Below are positions 52,919 to 61,562 of a stretch of 64,000 bases of DNA, in pieces. The DNA is taken from assembly GCA_947499935.1 (NCBI GenBank), contig CANMQH010000001.1, positions 372,001-436,000 on the forward strand, written 5' to 3'. Source of the DNA: an uncultured Algibacter sp. Lineage in GTDB: Bacteria; Bacteroidota; Bacteroidia; Flavobacteriales; Flavobacteriaceae. Numbering within the stretch: the stretch's first letter is position 1; the number at the start of each line of letters is the position of its first letter. Below the pieces are notes generated by a model. The model ran no database searches. It saw only the letters and a program-made list of their open reading frames with translations, and was not told the DNA's origin. Both the position numbers and the translations under genes were made by a program.

Positions 52919-53647
52919 ATGAGAATTTTTACCATAGGAGATATACACGGTGGCCTTAAAGCCTTATTACAGGTATTAAATAAAATAGAAGTAAAAGAAA
53001 AGGATCTTCTTATTTTTATGGGCGATTATGTAGATGGCTGGAGCGAGTCTGCACAAGTTGTTCAGTTTTTAATGGATTTATCCCAAAAAATTAATTGTGT
53101 TTTTATAAAAGGGAATCATGATGTATGGTGCCAAAATTGGTTAAGCGATGGAGAGGTTAATCCAACGTGGTATATGCATGGAGGTAAAGAAACCATTGAA
53201 AGTTACCAAGGTTTTACAGCTGATGAAAAAAGTAAGCATCTCCAATTTTTTGAAAACTTAAAAATGTATTATTTAGATGATAAAAACCGTTTGTTTCTTC
53301 ATGCAGGTTTTACGTCTTTGCATGGTGTTACAAGAGAGGTGTATAAAGAAACCTTATATTTTGATAGAACGCTTTGGGAAATGGCATTGACCATGGACAA
53401 AACTATAGAGGAAAATTCGTCAATATACCCCAATCGTTTAAAACACTATAGCGAGATATATATAGGCCATACACCAACTACAAATTTTGGTATAGATACG
53501 CCCATGCAAGCTGCCAATGTTTGGAATGTAGATACAGGAGCTGCATTTAAAGGCAAATTATCTGCCATGGATTTAGAGTCTAAAAACGTTTTTCAAAGTG
53601 ATAATTTACCTGCGTTATATCCAAATGAAAAAGGACGTAATAAATAA
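52919..53647 (+). CDS. Serine/threonine-type metallophosphoesterase
   Basis: 242 residues from the ATG at 52919. The calcineurin-like motifs are complete: IFTIGDIHGGLKALLQVL, IFMGDYVDGWSES, FIKGNHDVWCQNW and later FLHAGFTSLHG and YIGHTPTTNFG. It resembles bacterial PrpA/ApaH-like protein or dinucleotide phosphatases. No signal peptide, so cytoplasmic. It follows the Omp85 pair after a 100-base gap and probably has its own promoter. Substrate unknown. Confidence 0.93.
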   Translation: MRIFTIGDIHGGLKALLQVLNKIEVKEKDLLIFMGDYVDGWSESAQVVQFLMDLSQKINCVFIKGNHDVWCQNWLSDGEVNPTWYMHGGKETIESYQGFTADEKSKHLQFFENLKMYYLDDKNRLFLHAGFTSLHGVTREVYKETLYFDRTLWEMALTMDKTIEENSSIYPNRLKHYSEIYIGHTPTTNFGIDTPMQAANVWNVDTGAAFKGKLSAMDLESKNVFQSDNLPALYPNEKGRNK

Positions 53648-53706
53648 TAATACATCGGTTTTTAATTGATAGTCTTTTAAATGTGTTATGGTGAAACTTA
53701 ATTGTA

Positions 53707-53782
53707 GAAGCCTGTAAGATGTACTCAAAATTATAAATTTAACTCATCCAATTTTTTTAGAGAGATTTTGGTATAATACCTT
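53707..53782. repeat. Dispersed repeat, copy 2
   Basis: Begins GAAGCCTGTAAGATGTACTC and corresponds to 10138-10215. The best conserved part is the first 26 bases, which differ at a single position from copy 1. On the minus strand it reads NFEYILQAS where copy 1 reads NFEYVLQAS. It lies in the 243-base gap between the phosphatase and the DUF1266 gene. The flank after it (TTTTGTTTTCTGTTTT) also resembles the 3' end of the HTCS gene next to copy 1. Confidence 0.65.
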
Positions 53783-53890
53783 TTGTTTTCTGTTTTATAT
53801 GTCCCAATTTATAAACTGAAACCTTTACAATATAAAATAGTAATAAGTTTACGCCATAGACATTTGATTAATCAAATCCAGAACAACACT

Positions 53891-54523
53891 ATGGAAAATA
53901 TTTTAAAAAGCAATGTGGTAATCTTATTAATACTAGGTTTAATAACTTGTAACCTTCAATCTTGTGGTGAAAAAGTAGAACATTCTGATGATACTCTTAA
54001 AGGTTTTATGTTAGCAGGACCTTATGTTGTAAATAGCTATGGCGGTATTAATGAAATGAAAAAATATATGGGGCTTAAAGGTAACCCTAGTAAAGAAAAA
54101 ATTATAAGTTTATACAAGAAAAACTGGGTCTTTTTTTTCGACACATCTTATAAAGACCAATGCAGTTCTACATTAAAAGATTATTGGGATATTACAGATA
54201 AAGCAAGTTTGGTAAAAACATTAGATGCTTTAAAGAATACTGCAGGTGATTTTAAAGCATGGGACTATGCACGTTTATCTAATAATGCTGCATTAGGATA
54301 TGCTTCAGGTTATCTCACAAAAGAAGAAGTTAACACCTATTTAGTAGCGACTTTAAAATTAGCGCAAGAACAATTTCCAGACTGGAAAGCATACTTTAAT
54401 AACTATAACAAAGGTAGACGAGATTGGAATCCTAATGCACCAGATGCAGCACAATACACACGTATAGTATCGCTTATGCAAATGGAGTATACGTCCATAT
54501 ATAAATTGATACCATTACATTAA
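53891..54523 (+). CDS. DUF1266-domain lipoprotein
   Basis: 210 residues from the ATG at 53891; the longer frame starting at 53783 begins just after the repeat and lacks a signal. The chosen start gives MENILKSNVVILLILG ... LQSC with a lipobox Cys. The DUF1266 core is seen in AWDYARLSNNAALGYASGYL and LKLAQEQFPDWKAYFNNYNK with GRRDW after it. No function is established for the family. It is convergent with the next gene, with only 5 bases between stops. Confidence 0.85.
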   Translation: MENILKSNVVILLILGLITCNLQSCGEKVEHSDDTLKGFMLAGPYVVNSYGGINEMKKYMGLKGNPSKEKIISLYKKNWVFFFDTSYKDQCSSTLKDYWDITDKASLVKTLDALKNTAGDFKAWDYARLSNNAALGYASGYLTKEEVNTYLVATLKLAQEQFPDWKAYFNNYNKGRRDWNPNAPDAAQYTRIVSLMQMEYTSIYKLIPLH

Positions 54524-54528
54524 GTTTA

Positions 54529-56052
54529 CTATTCAATACTTTTAAAATCTTTAATGGCTTGGTTAGGTTCTATAATATTATAGCCTTTCCAAAATTCGGG
54601 ATTGTATTTTGGCAAATACACAGGCTCTACTTTTGGTTTTTCTAAAAAAGCATCATAGTCTGTTTTAGAAATAGTTTTATCGTTAAAAATTACCAACTCG
54701 TTTTTAGTGATGTTAGATATTATAAAATGAATATCTGATGATAACTCATTCTGCTTTCTTCTGCCTTTAGTATGTTTGTTTTTTTCAATAATCTTTAAAG
54801 GTCTTTTAATGCCAAATTTACTACCACGTTTAATATCAGCATATTTTAAACGGTATGTATTGGTGGTGTCTTTGGCATAAATAAAAGTGCCTTTTTTTAA
54901 ATAATGTTTATGGGAGAGGCCTAAAAGATTAAAGTTTTCTAAATCTTTTACATTTTCATAATCTACTCTTATTATGGCAAAATCTTCAGTGTTAACATAT
55001 ATTATACCTTTATAATCGGCTTTTCTTTTAGGTTTAAAACTTATTTTGTAAACAAAATAGTCGTTCATAAATGTATAATCTTCTATTTTAAAAAGATACC
55101 TGTTTGGCTTTCTTAAAAAGTTTAAATCACTATCTTTAAATAAGAAACTATTGTGTTTAATATTATCAATACTTTTTTTTCTGTATTTTAAAAAGTCTTT
55201 TTTTCGTTCTTGATCTTTCTTCTTTTGTGCCTCTAAAAAAGCTTCGGTTTTATGGGTGTCTTCCTCTGTGTTACTTTCAAAAAGAGTAGAGTCCATGTCG
55301 GTTTTTACGCCAAAAAAGCCAGATTTTATCTTGAAATAAGAGTTGCGTTTGACATGTTTTTTTATGGCTTGGTTAAATTTTTCTTCATACCCATCAAGCG
55401 AAATTTCTTTACTTTTATCATATAAATGAGATGCTTTTATAATATCTAGTTTCTTAGAATCTTCAGCGCCAGATTTATCATATAAATTTGCTAATATTTC
55501 TGTGTATTCATCATAATCCTTTGGTAGCGCCAATAAGATACTATCAATAAATTGTTGATTAAACTCTGGTATGGTAGTTTTCTTTATTTTAATATTATTT
55601 TTTAAAATGTTGGTAAAGTTAGACGATCTATAGAATAACTTGCTTTTTGTGATTTTGGCTTGGTAATTACGGTTTAATTTTTCGTTTACTTTTTCAATAA
55701 TTTCTTCAACGCTATAATTTTTATTAGACACCATAATTTCGTTTAATTCTATGGTTTTTGGGCTTAAAAATAAGATGCTATCTTTTAAGGTTCCTACTAG
55801 TAAGCGTTTGTTATTATAACCTAAACAACGTATAAATATAGAATCTGTCTGTTTTGTTTTTTTACCAAGATACAGTTGAAATTTACCATCAGCATTGCTA
55901 ATTACGCCAGATGAATGACTTAAAGCTATAGTAGCAAAAGGAATCGGTTTTTTTGATATGGAATCTAATAACCTTGCATTAAAAGCATCTTGTGCATGAT
56001 TAGAAATAATACCTAAAATAAAGAAACAGCATGTGGCGTAAAATGATTTCAT
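54529..56052 (-). CDS. Carboxypeptidase-regulatory-like domain protein (DUF5686-like N-terminus)
   Basis: 507 residues with signal peptide to about residue 20 (MKSFYATCCFFILGIISNHA). The first 95 mature residues are a CarboxypepD_reg-like beta-sandwich: FNARLLDSISKKPIPFATIA, GVISNADGKFQL, and IELNEIMVSNKNYSVEEIIE as in TonB-receptor-like leaders. The remainder is rich in Lys, Asp and Tyr with alternating strands, but no barrel plug is present. It is probably periplasmic or at the outer membrane. Function unknown. Confidence 0.82.
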   Translation of the reverse strand: MKSFYATCCFFILGIISNHAQDAFNARLLDSISKKPIPFATIALSHSSGVISNADGKFQLYLGKKTKQTDSIFIRCLGYNNKRLLVGTLKDSILFLSPKTIELNEIMVSNKNYSVEEIIEKVNEKLNRNYQAKITKSKLFYRSSNFTNILKNNIKIKKTTIPEFNQQFIDSILLALPKDYDEYTEILANLYDKSGAEDSKKLDIIKASHLYDKSKEISLDGYEEKFNQAIKKHVKRNSYFKIKSGFFGVKTDMDSTLFESNTEEDTHKTEAFLEAQKKKDQERKKDFLKYRKKSIDNIKHNSFLFKDSDLNFLRKPNRYLFKIEDYTFMNDYFVYKISFKPKRKADYKGIIYVNTEDFAIIRVDYENVKDLENFNLLGLSHKHYLKKGTFIYAKDTTNTYRLKYADIKRGSKFGIKRPLKIIEKNKHTKGRRKQNELSSDIHFIISNITKNELVIFNDKTISKTDYDAFLEKPKVEPVYLPKYNPEFWKGYNIIEPNQAIKDFKSIE

Positions 56053-56183
56053 AGTATTGAACTACTTAAATTAAGTTCCGTTAAAATCAGTAAAAGTGAT
56101 TCGCTATAAAAATATACAGCTATAGAACTTGCGTTAAAAGTATAACGATTGTAAGTTGAAATTGTAACATTTAGAATTTTGTT

Positions 56184-56229
56184 AAGTGATATTTATCACT
56201 TTTTAACATTTAACATTTAACATTTAACA
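56184..56229. repeat. Hairpin and (TTTAACA)x4 tandem repeat
   Basis: AAGTGATA (56184-56191) pairs with TATCACTT (56194-56201) around a TT loop. It abuts four exact TTTAACA heptamers at 56202-56229, ending two bases before the stop codon of the glycosyltransferase gene on the minus strand. On the minus strand the stem is not followed by a T-run. Confidence 0.75.
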
Positions 56230-56231
56230 GA

Positions 56232-57011
56232 CTAGTAAATGTTTTTTTTGTAGTAAGCCAATAATTCTTCTGCTGTTGCTCCAAACCACTTTTTAACGTA
56301 TATGGTCCAGAAATGATATTGTAGTTTCCACACGCCATGTTTTCTGTATAATCTTGCTGAGGTTTGTAATTTTTTATTAATGACTACAAATTGCTTTCTA
56401 GCATACAAAGCATTGATTAGTATGTTGTCTTCATAAATAAAAAAACGCTCATCAAAACCACCAATATCGTTAAATAGGGTTTTGGTTATAAATTGACTTT
56501 GATCTCCACCTCTGCAGGCTCTCCAGCTAAATTGGGTTAGCCAACTAGCAAGACGTAACCACCAATGGTTACTATCAAACTGCATTCTAAAACAACCTGC
56601 TTTATTATTCTTTTTAACTTCGTTAATAATAAGTTTGTCAAAATTTTTAGGCGGAAAAGAATCGGCGTGTAAAAAATAAAGAATTTCGCTAGAAGCAGAT
56701 TTAGCACCAAGATTCATTTGTTTGGCACGCCCTTTTTTTGAGTGTAAAAGTGTAATATTGGTCTTTAAATTAACATCTGTATTAGATACAGCACGTTTGG
56801 TTTCAAGATTTTGATAGAATAACGTTTCTACGTTTTCTGCGTTATTAACAGCTACATAATTTTTTATAATGTTTTGTGTGTCATCCGTACTGCCTCCATC
56901 AATAAGAATGATTTCCGAAACATATTTTGGAGATGAATTAATTAGTAAATGCTCTAACAGCTTAGCTATACTAGCTTCTTCATTTAAAACAGGAATAATA
57001 ATACTAATCAT
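56232..57011 (-). CDS. TIGR04283-type arsenosugar biosynthesis glycosyltransferase
   Basis: 259 residues, GT2 family. It has SIIIPVLNEEASIAKLLEHL at the start, IILIDGGSTDDTQNIIKNY, the subfamily hallmark GRAKQMNLGAKSASSEILYF, LHADSFPPKNFD, and GGDQSQFITKTLFNDIGGFD with a YED motif after it. This subtype occurs with ArsM and TIGR04282 proteins in clusters attributed to arsenosugar synthesis. It would transfer a sugar onto an arsenoribose intermediate or a downstream glycoside. It is the last gene of the minus-strand cluster that begins beyond base 64000. Confidence 0.88.
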   Translation of the reverse strand: MISIIIPVLNEEASIAKLLEHLLINSSPKYVSEIILIDGGSTDDTQNIIKNYVAVNNAENVETLFYQNLETKRAVSNTDVNLKTNITLLHSKKGRAKQMNLGAKSASSEILYFLHADSFPPKNFDKLIINEVKKNNKAGCFRMQFDSNHWWLRLASWLTQFSWRACRGGDQSQFITKTLFNDIGGFDERFFIYEDNILINALYARKQFVVINKKLQTSARLYRKHGVWKLQYHFWTIYVKKWFGATAEELLAYYKKNIY

Positions 57012-57048
57012 ATAAATGCGTTTGGGAAAATATTGTTAAGTAATGGTT

Positions 57049-57936
57049 TTACTCGTTTAAATCCCAATTGTAATCTTTAAAACGTTTTTTTGCTTTATCC
57101 GAAATTTTAATATCCGTGTATAAATTTAAGAAGTCAATTAAACTACCGTTTTGTTTAAAGTCTTTAGAAAACCACTGAAAAATTTTAGAAAGTTCTAAAC
57201 TGTTCTCTGTAATTTGATTTCTATTAGAATCACTTAAAAATTCTTTTGTGGCTTTGGTTAGTTGTGATTCCATTTTTGAAGCTGTAAAAGCTTCGTTTTG
57301 TAGTTTAGGACAAGAAAAAGAGGCACATACAATCCCGAAATGAATTCTAGGTTCGTCCATTTTTCTTAAAATAACATGTTCTATATCATTCAAGTTATAC
57401 CATTTGTTACCAAGTTTCCAAAAACGTTGATCCCATGGGTCTTTAATATCTTTAATGCTCTTAATAGGGTAGTTACGAAGTATTAAATCTACGGTCATGG
57501 CATTGTATGTATTAATCCAATAGGCTAGTTTGTCTTCTTTTTTCCAACCATCAGAAGGTGTGTTTTTAGACAAAGCGCTAATGTAATCTAATAGTGTTTT
57601 TCGGTTGGCTTTAAAGCCTTTATAATCTACATTGCCTTGGTTAGAGACATGGGTTTGTAATAAACGATTCCAAGCATCATGGTTAAAAGCCTCAAGTGAT
57701 TTTGTGTTTGTTGCTACATTTATATCTCCCGTTTTATCTAAATTATTAGGTTTAGGCGTTTCTAAAGTTTTTGTTACAGGCTCTTGTATTGGAGTGTTTT
57801 CAACGGTTGAATCTTTTGTAGTATTAGCAACAACAACTGTAATTTCTTTTGTAGTGGTTTCTGTTACGCGTTTCGTGCTTGAGCACGCACACAAAACTAT
57901 CAAAATAAAAATGAGGTATATATTTTTCATATACAT
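57049..57936 (-). CDS. DUF547-domain lipoprotein
   Basis: 295 residues. The lipoprotein signal ends in LIVLCACSS; a start two codons later (57930) is equally possible. A Thr-rich low-complexity linker (about 20-80) precedes the DUF547 domain: LAYWINTYNAMTVDLILRNY, NLNDIEHVILRKMDEPRIHF and GIVCASFSCPKLQNEAF. It is linked to the arsenosugar cluster by position: 37 bases before the glycosyltransferase and 7 after the sterol-desaturase-like gene. Function unknown. Confidence 0.88.
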   Translation of the reverse strand: MYMKNIYLIFILIVLCACSSTKRVTETTTKEITVVVANTTKDSTVENTPIQEPVTKTLETPKPNNLDKTGDINVATNTKSLEAFNHDAWNRLLQTHVSNQGNVDYKGFKANRKTLLDYISALSKNTPSDGWKKEDKLAYWINTYNAMTVDLILRNYPIKSIKDIKDPWDQRFWKLGNKWYNLNDIEHVILRKMDEPRIHFGIVCASFSCPKLQNEAFTASKMESQLTKATKEFLSDSNRNQITENSLELSKIFQWFSKDFKQNGSLIDFLNLYTDIKISDKAKKRFKDYNWDLNE

Positions 57937-57943
57937 TGTGAAT

Positions 57944-58828
57944 CTATTTTTTGTTAAATGGATATAATTCTTGATTTATAAAATGTTTTGGGAAACTTTC
58001 ATCATTTTCAAAGCCTAATTCAATATCTCTTCCATTATGTGGTATATAATCGGTTTTAAAAATATAATCCCAAAGACTTAACGTTAGTCCGTAATTAACA
58101 CCAAACCTAACATGTTTAGGTAATTGCTTAGCGTGATGCCAAATATGCATTTTAGGATTATTAAAAATATATTTTAAAGGACCATAATCCCAACCAAGGT
58201 TAGCATGATTTATATGTCCGATAGCTATGGTAAAGAAATAAACAATGGCAACATCGGCGGCATTATAATGCCCAATAATAGCTATGGGGATATAGAGTAG
58301 CGATTTATAAACTACAGGCTCCATCCAGTGGTAACGTAAGTGAGCTGCAAACCCCATTTCCTTAACAGAGTGGTGTACTTTGTGAAAGTTCCATAAAAAC
58401 GGAATACGATGTAGCAATCTGTGTGTATTCCATTGTACAAAATCGGATACAAAAAAGAATATTAAAAGCCCAAATACTTTTGGTAATTGATTAATATTAA
58501 ATAATTGAAAATCTGTTAATGATAAATTAACAACACCCAACAAGTCATTAAAAAATTGAGAAGCTGCGTTAGATAGTGCTATTAAAATAATGAGATTTAA
58601 TAAAAAGAAATTAAAGAACATATAAAACACATCTAGCCAAAAATCTTTTCTAAAAATAGATTGATTTTTTCGCCAAGGAAATATAATTTCTAACAACCAA
58701 ACTAATAATGAAATTGCAATGAGTCCATAAAAATAATTATCCCAGTGATTTTGGAAAAATACCTCGGCCTTGAGATAATTCCAATATCCAGAATAAGAGT
58801 TTTTTATAAGGTCAATATATTTTTCCAT
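57944..58828 (-). CDS. Sterol desaturase / fatty acid hydroxylase superfamily membrane protein
   Basis: 294 residues with about five membrane helices and the di-iron His clusters of the family: HRLLHRIPFLWNFHKVHHSV (HxxxH and HxxHH in one stretch), HINHANLGWDYG and the final HIWHHAKQLP. These enzymes use O2 to hydroxylate or desaturate lipids. The presence next to ArsM and glycosyltransferases may indicate modification of an arsenolipid or of the lipid carrier; that is speculation. Overall order: ArsM, this gene, DUF547, glycosyltransferase. Confidence 0.92.
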   Translation of the reverse strand: MEKYIDLIKNSYSGYWNYLKAEVFFQNHWDNYFYGLIAISLLVWLLEIIFPWRKNQSIFRKDFWLDVFYMFFNFFLLNLIILIALSNAASQFFNDLLGVVNLSLTDFQLFNINQLPKVFGLLIFFFVSDFVQWNTHRLLHRIPFLWNFHKVHHSVKEMGFAAHLRYHWMEPVVYKSLLYIPIAIIGHYNAADVAIVYFFTIAIGHINHANLGWDYGPLKYIFNNPKMHIWHHAKQLPKHVRFGVNYGLTLSLWDYIFKTDYIPHNGRDIELGFENDESFPKHFINQELYPFNKK

Positions 58829-58940
58829 AATACATGAAGCATAAACTAGAACTAAATTTTAATGAAACCTACAGTTTTATATCATACTCATTTTAAAACA
58901 GCTATTTATTTTCAATAAAGCATAATAAGATGCCTGCTTT

Positions 58941-59909
58941 TTAGCAGCACCCACCACCATCGTAATGAAATGTAGACTCACTAATAAAGATGTCATCTCT
59001 GTTTAAAGAGGCTATAGCATCAGCAGTTTTATCGCAAATAGCTAATGGCTGATTTTTTACTAACACATGGCCTTTATTATCATCAAAATAAGTTTCCGTT
59101 CCATAATAAATCGCAGCTTTGCCTGTAAAAATACAAGGGCCATCTTTTGGCATAGGGTCTTTTATAGCTGCCACTTCTATAGATTCTATATAAATTAATT
59201 CGTCAGTTGGGTAATGCTTTGGGTCTAAAATTCTATATGGTTTTCTGGCTCTAATTTCAATAGTACCAAATCCTGCATCGGTTAATGCTTTAACATATTC
59301 TGCTATTGGTAAGCTACCACTTAGGCATAAAGCACGAAGCCTTTCGTCATTTCTCAAAGTGTCATTCATGGGTTGCTCACAGCTTGGGTCGCTCATTACT
59401 AGCTTACCATGAGGTTTTAAAACACGATACATTTCTGCTATGGCTTTCTTTAAATCATCTGCTTTAAAAATATTAAAAAGACAGTTTTGGGCAGCCACAT
59501 CAATGCTGTTATCTTCAACTTGAAGATTCATAGCATCCCCTTTTATAAGGTCTACAAACTCACTTTTAAACCAATCGTTTTGTGCTTCTGCTTCTATGAA
59601 GTTTGTTCTAGAGGCCTCAAGCATTTCGTCAACTACATCTATACCAACAACACCTCCTTTTTGACGATTAAAATACGCAAACTGCAGTAATTCCATACCG
59701 CCACCAACACCAACGTAAAGCATCTTTGGGTTATTGGTTAAATCGCGTGCATGAACGGTGCTTCCGCAACCATAATTCATCTCTTGCATGATTTTAGGAA
59801 TTTTTAAGCCTGGTAATTCCCAAATAGGGTTGGTGGTACAACATAAGCCAACATCTGGTGTTAATGCTGCTTCTTTATATACGTCGTATGTAGTATCTAG
59901 ATAACTCAT
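58941..59909 (-). CDS. arsM: ArsM-type arsenite S-adenosylmethionine methyltransferase (arsenosugar type)
   Basis: 322 residues. SAM-binding fold with MLYVGVGGGMELLQFAYF at 63-80, VVGIDVVDEMLEASRTNFIE, and GDAMNLQVEDNSIDVAAQNC near 124-143. Cys residues suited to bind As(III) are at 23, 24, 48, 177 and 195, and the C-terminus ends GGGCC (321-322). This Cys-rich arrangement and the C-terminal CC are seen in ArsM homologues from arsenosugar clusters, which methylate arsenite to dimethylarsenite, the substrate for adenosylation by the radical SAM enzyme ArsS. ArsS itself is not in the window. No arsR regulator is visible either. Confidence 0.9.
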   Translation of the reverse strand: MSYLDTTYDVYKEAALTPDVGLCCTTNPIWELPGLKIPKIMQEMNYGCGSTVHARDLTNNPKMLYVGVGGGMELLQFAYFNRQKGGVVGIDVVDEMLEASRTNFIEAEAQNDWFKSEFVDLIKGDAMNLQVEDNSIDVAAQNCLFNIFKADDLKKAIAEMYRVLKPHGKLVMSDPSCEQPMNDTLRNDERLRALCLSGSLPIAEYVKALTDAGFGTIEIRARKPYRILDPKHYPTDELIYIESIEVAAIKDPMPKDGPCIFTGKAAIYYGTETYFDDNKGHVLVKNQPLAICDKTADAIASLNRDDIFISESTFHYDGGGCC

Positions 59910-59949
59910 AATTTTAAGTATTTGGTTTCGTTATTTGTCGACTTTGTAT

Positions 59950-60762
59950 TTATATATTTTTAATTAATGCTTTAAACAGTGTAATCATATTAGGTTCGGC
60001 TTTTACAGCACTTGCAATAATATCACTAATATCCACAGGTTTTAGATGTTCTGGGTCACATTCATCTGTTAAAACAGAAACAGCTGCCACTTTTAAATTT
60101 AAATGATTAGCAACAATAATTTCTGGTACAGTGCTCATACCAACAGCATCGGCTCCCATAATTTTTAGCATACGGTACTCAGCTCTAGTTTCTAATTGAG
60201 GTCCAACAACACTGGCATAAACACCTTTGTGTAATTTTATATGATTAGTTTTTGCAATATCTTGAAGTTTAGCATTTATAACCTGATTATATGGTGCGCT
60301 CATGTCTGTAAAACGCTCACCTAAATCTTCTACGCCTTTAAAGGCTAGAGGAGAACCTCCTTGAAGATTAATATGATCATCAATAAGCATAAGTTCTCCT
60401 TTTTTAAAATCGAGATTAATAGCACCTGCAGCATTAGAAACTAATAGGGTTTGTATGCCTAGTTTTTCCATAATGCGTATTGGGAATGTAACATCTTGAA
60501 GTGTGTAGCCTTCGTAAAGATGAAAACGACCTTGCATAACAACAACTTTTTTGCCTTCAAGAAGACCATAGATAAGTTTACCCTTGTGAAACTCTACCGT
60601 TGCCGTTGGGAAATTTGGTATATGGTTATAGCTAACTTCTTCAATAATTTTAATTTCTGAAATGAGTTGCCCTAGCCCAGTTCCTAAAACGATACCAATC
60701 TCTGGGTTTTCAAACCCTTTGTCTTTTAAGTAGTTTACTGTTTCTTCTATATATTTAATCAT
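59950..60762 (-). CDS. punA: Purine nucleoside phosphorylase
   Basis: 270 residues, the size of trimeric PNPs. GIVLGTGLGQLISEI binds phosphate, VVMQGRFHLYEGY and TLLVSNAAGAINLDFKKGEL are family signatures, and GPQLETRAEYRML holds the Glu that contacts the base. In human PNP the purine is read by Asn243; the aligned stretch here is SVLTDECDPEHL with Asp, which could accept a 6-amino group. In this cluster it would release adenine from 5-dimethylarsinoyl-5-deoxyadenosine to give an arsenoribose-1-phosphate (inference from known pathway models). Confidence 0.9.
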   Translation of the reverse strand: MIKYIEETVNYLKDKGFENPEIGIVLGTGLGQLISEIKIIEEVSYNHIPNFPTATVEFHKGKLIYGLLEGKKVVVMQGRFHLYEGYTLQDVTFPIRIMEKLGIQTLLVSNAAGAINLDFKKGELMLIDDHINLQGGSPLAFKGVEDLGERFTDMSAPYNQVINAKLQDIAKTNHIKLHKGVYASVVGPQLETRAEYRMLKIMGADAVGMSTVPEIIVANHLNLKVAAVSVLTDECDPEHLKPVDISDIIASAVKAEPNMITLFKALIKNI

Positions 60763-60830
60763 ATTATAGTCTTTAATTAGGGTATTGAAAATACAGAAAA
60801 TAGATTAATATTATTGAATATGAGTTGTTT

Positions 60831-61556
60831 TTATTCTATTAATATACGCTTAGAAATGTTACTATTTAATGTATTAATAGATACAACATATAGCCCTGGT
60901 TCTAAATTAGAAGTATTAATGCCTTTAGTGAAATCATTTTTTTGATTGATAACAAGTTCTCCTAAAGTATTATAGATGGTAACGTTCTCTATATTTGGAA
61001 CTTTTCCAGAAATATTTATTTTATCCTTAGCAGGATTAGGGTAAAGAGTCACATTATTCAAAATATTATCTTCTATACTTAAAATACTATTGCAATTTGA
61101 AGCTGAAAATGGAGTGAAACTACCAAAGTCCCAAAACTGATTAAACTGTAAACAATAAAAGAATATTCTATCGTAAGTTTCTATGTTTTCAGATGTAGGT
61201 ATATCAACGGTGAAAGATTTGGCGCCATTAGGGCTTATGCCACAAGACGTACAACCAACTAAACCAAATTCTATACTTTCTAAGTCTGCTATTCTTGCAG
61301 AACTTAAAGCCTCGTTAGACATGCCGTTAGATTTTACTAAAAAAGCTCTAATGTCTGGGCCGTCAGCGGTTGCAAAATTATTTCCCAAATCTAGAGAAAT
61401 TGAATTGCTAGAATTTAGAGTTATGTTTACATCTCCAGTAACATTGTACATTGAGATTACTTGGTTGTTACCAAAGTTGTTAGCTGAAACAGCACATTGA
61501 GAAAATCCATATTGAATTAAAAATAAAAGTGTTAAAGTTAGTAGTGTTTTCTTCAT
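60831..61556 (-). CDS. Secreted DM13-like domain protein with type IX sorting domain
   Basis: 241 residues. Signal peptide MKKTLLTLTLLFLIQYGFSQ, then a DM13-like domain (about 25-155) shown by NFATADGPDIRAFLVKSN, LVGCTSCGISPN and IFFYCLQFNQFWDFGSF. The C-terminal about 70 residues are a type A T9SS sorting domain: LYPNPAKDKINISGK, TIYNTLGELV and LEPGLYVVSINTLN. So the protein should be exported and attached at the surface. DM13 domains are thought to be redox-active or electron-transferring. It sits inside the arsenosugar cluster, 6 bases after the TIGR04282 gene, an unusual companion. Confidence 0.85.
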   Translation of the reverse strand: MKKTLLTLTLLFLIQYGFSQCAVSANNFGNNQVISMYNVTGDVNITLNSSNSISLDLGNNFATADGPDIRAFLVKSNGMSNEALSSARIADLESIEFGLVGCTSCGISPNGAKSFTVDIPTSENIETYDRIFFYCLQFNQFWDFGSFTPFSASNCNSILSIEDNILNNVTLYPNPAKDKINISGKVPNIENVTIYNTLGELVINQKNDFTKGINTSNLEPGLYVVSINTLNSNISKRILIE

Positions 61557-61562
61557 GTTGGT

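Noticed and set aside
53783-53890. A longer start for the DUF1266 lipoprotein.
   Set aside because: The extra residues begin at the edge of the repeat, are basic and lack a signal peptide, whereas the ATG at 53891 gives a clean lipoprotein signal.
56202-56229. TTTAACA tandem repeat as a CRISPR-like array.
   Set aside because: Seven-base units without spacers are a simple tandem repeat; there are no cas genes in the window.
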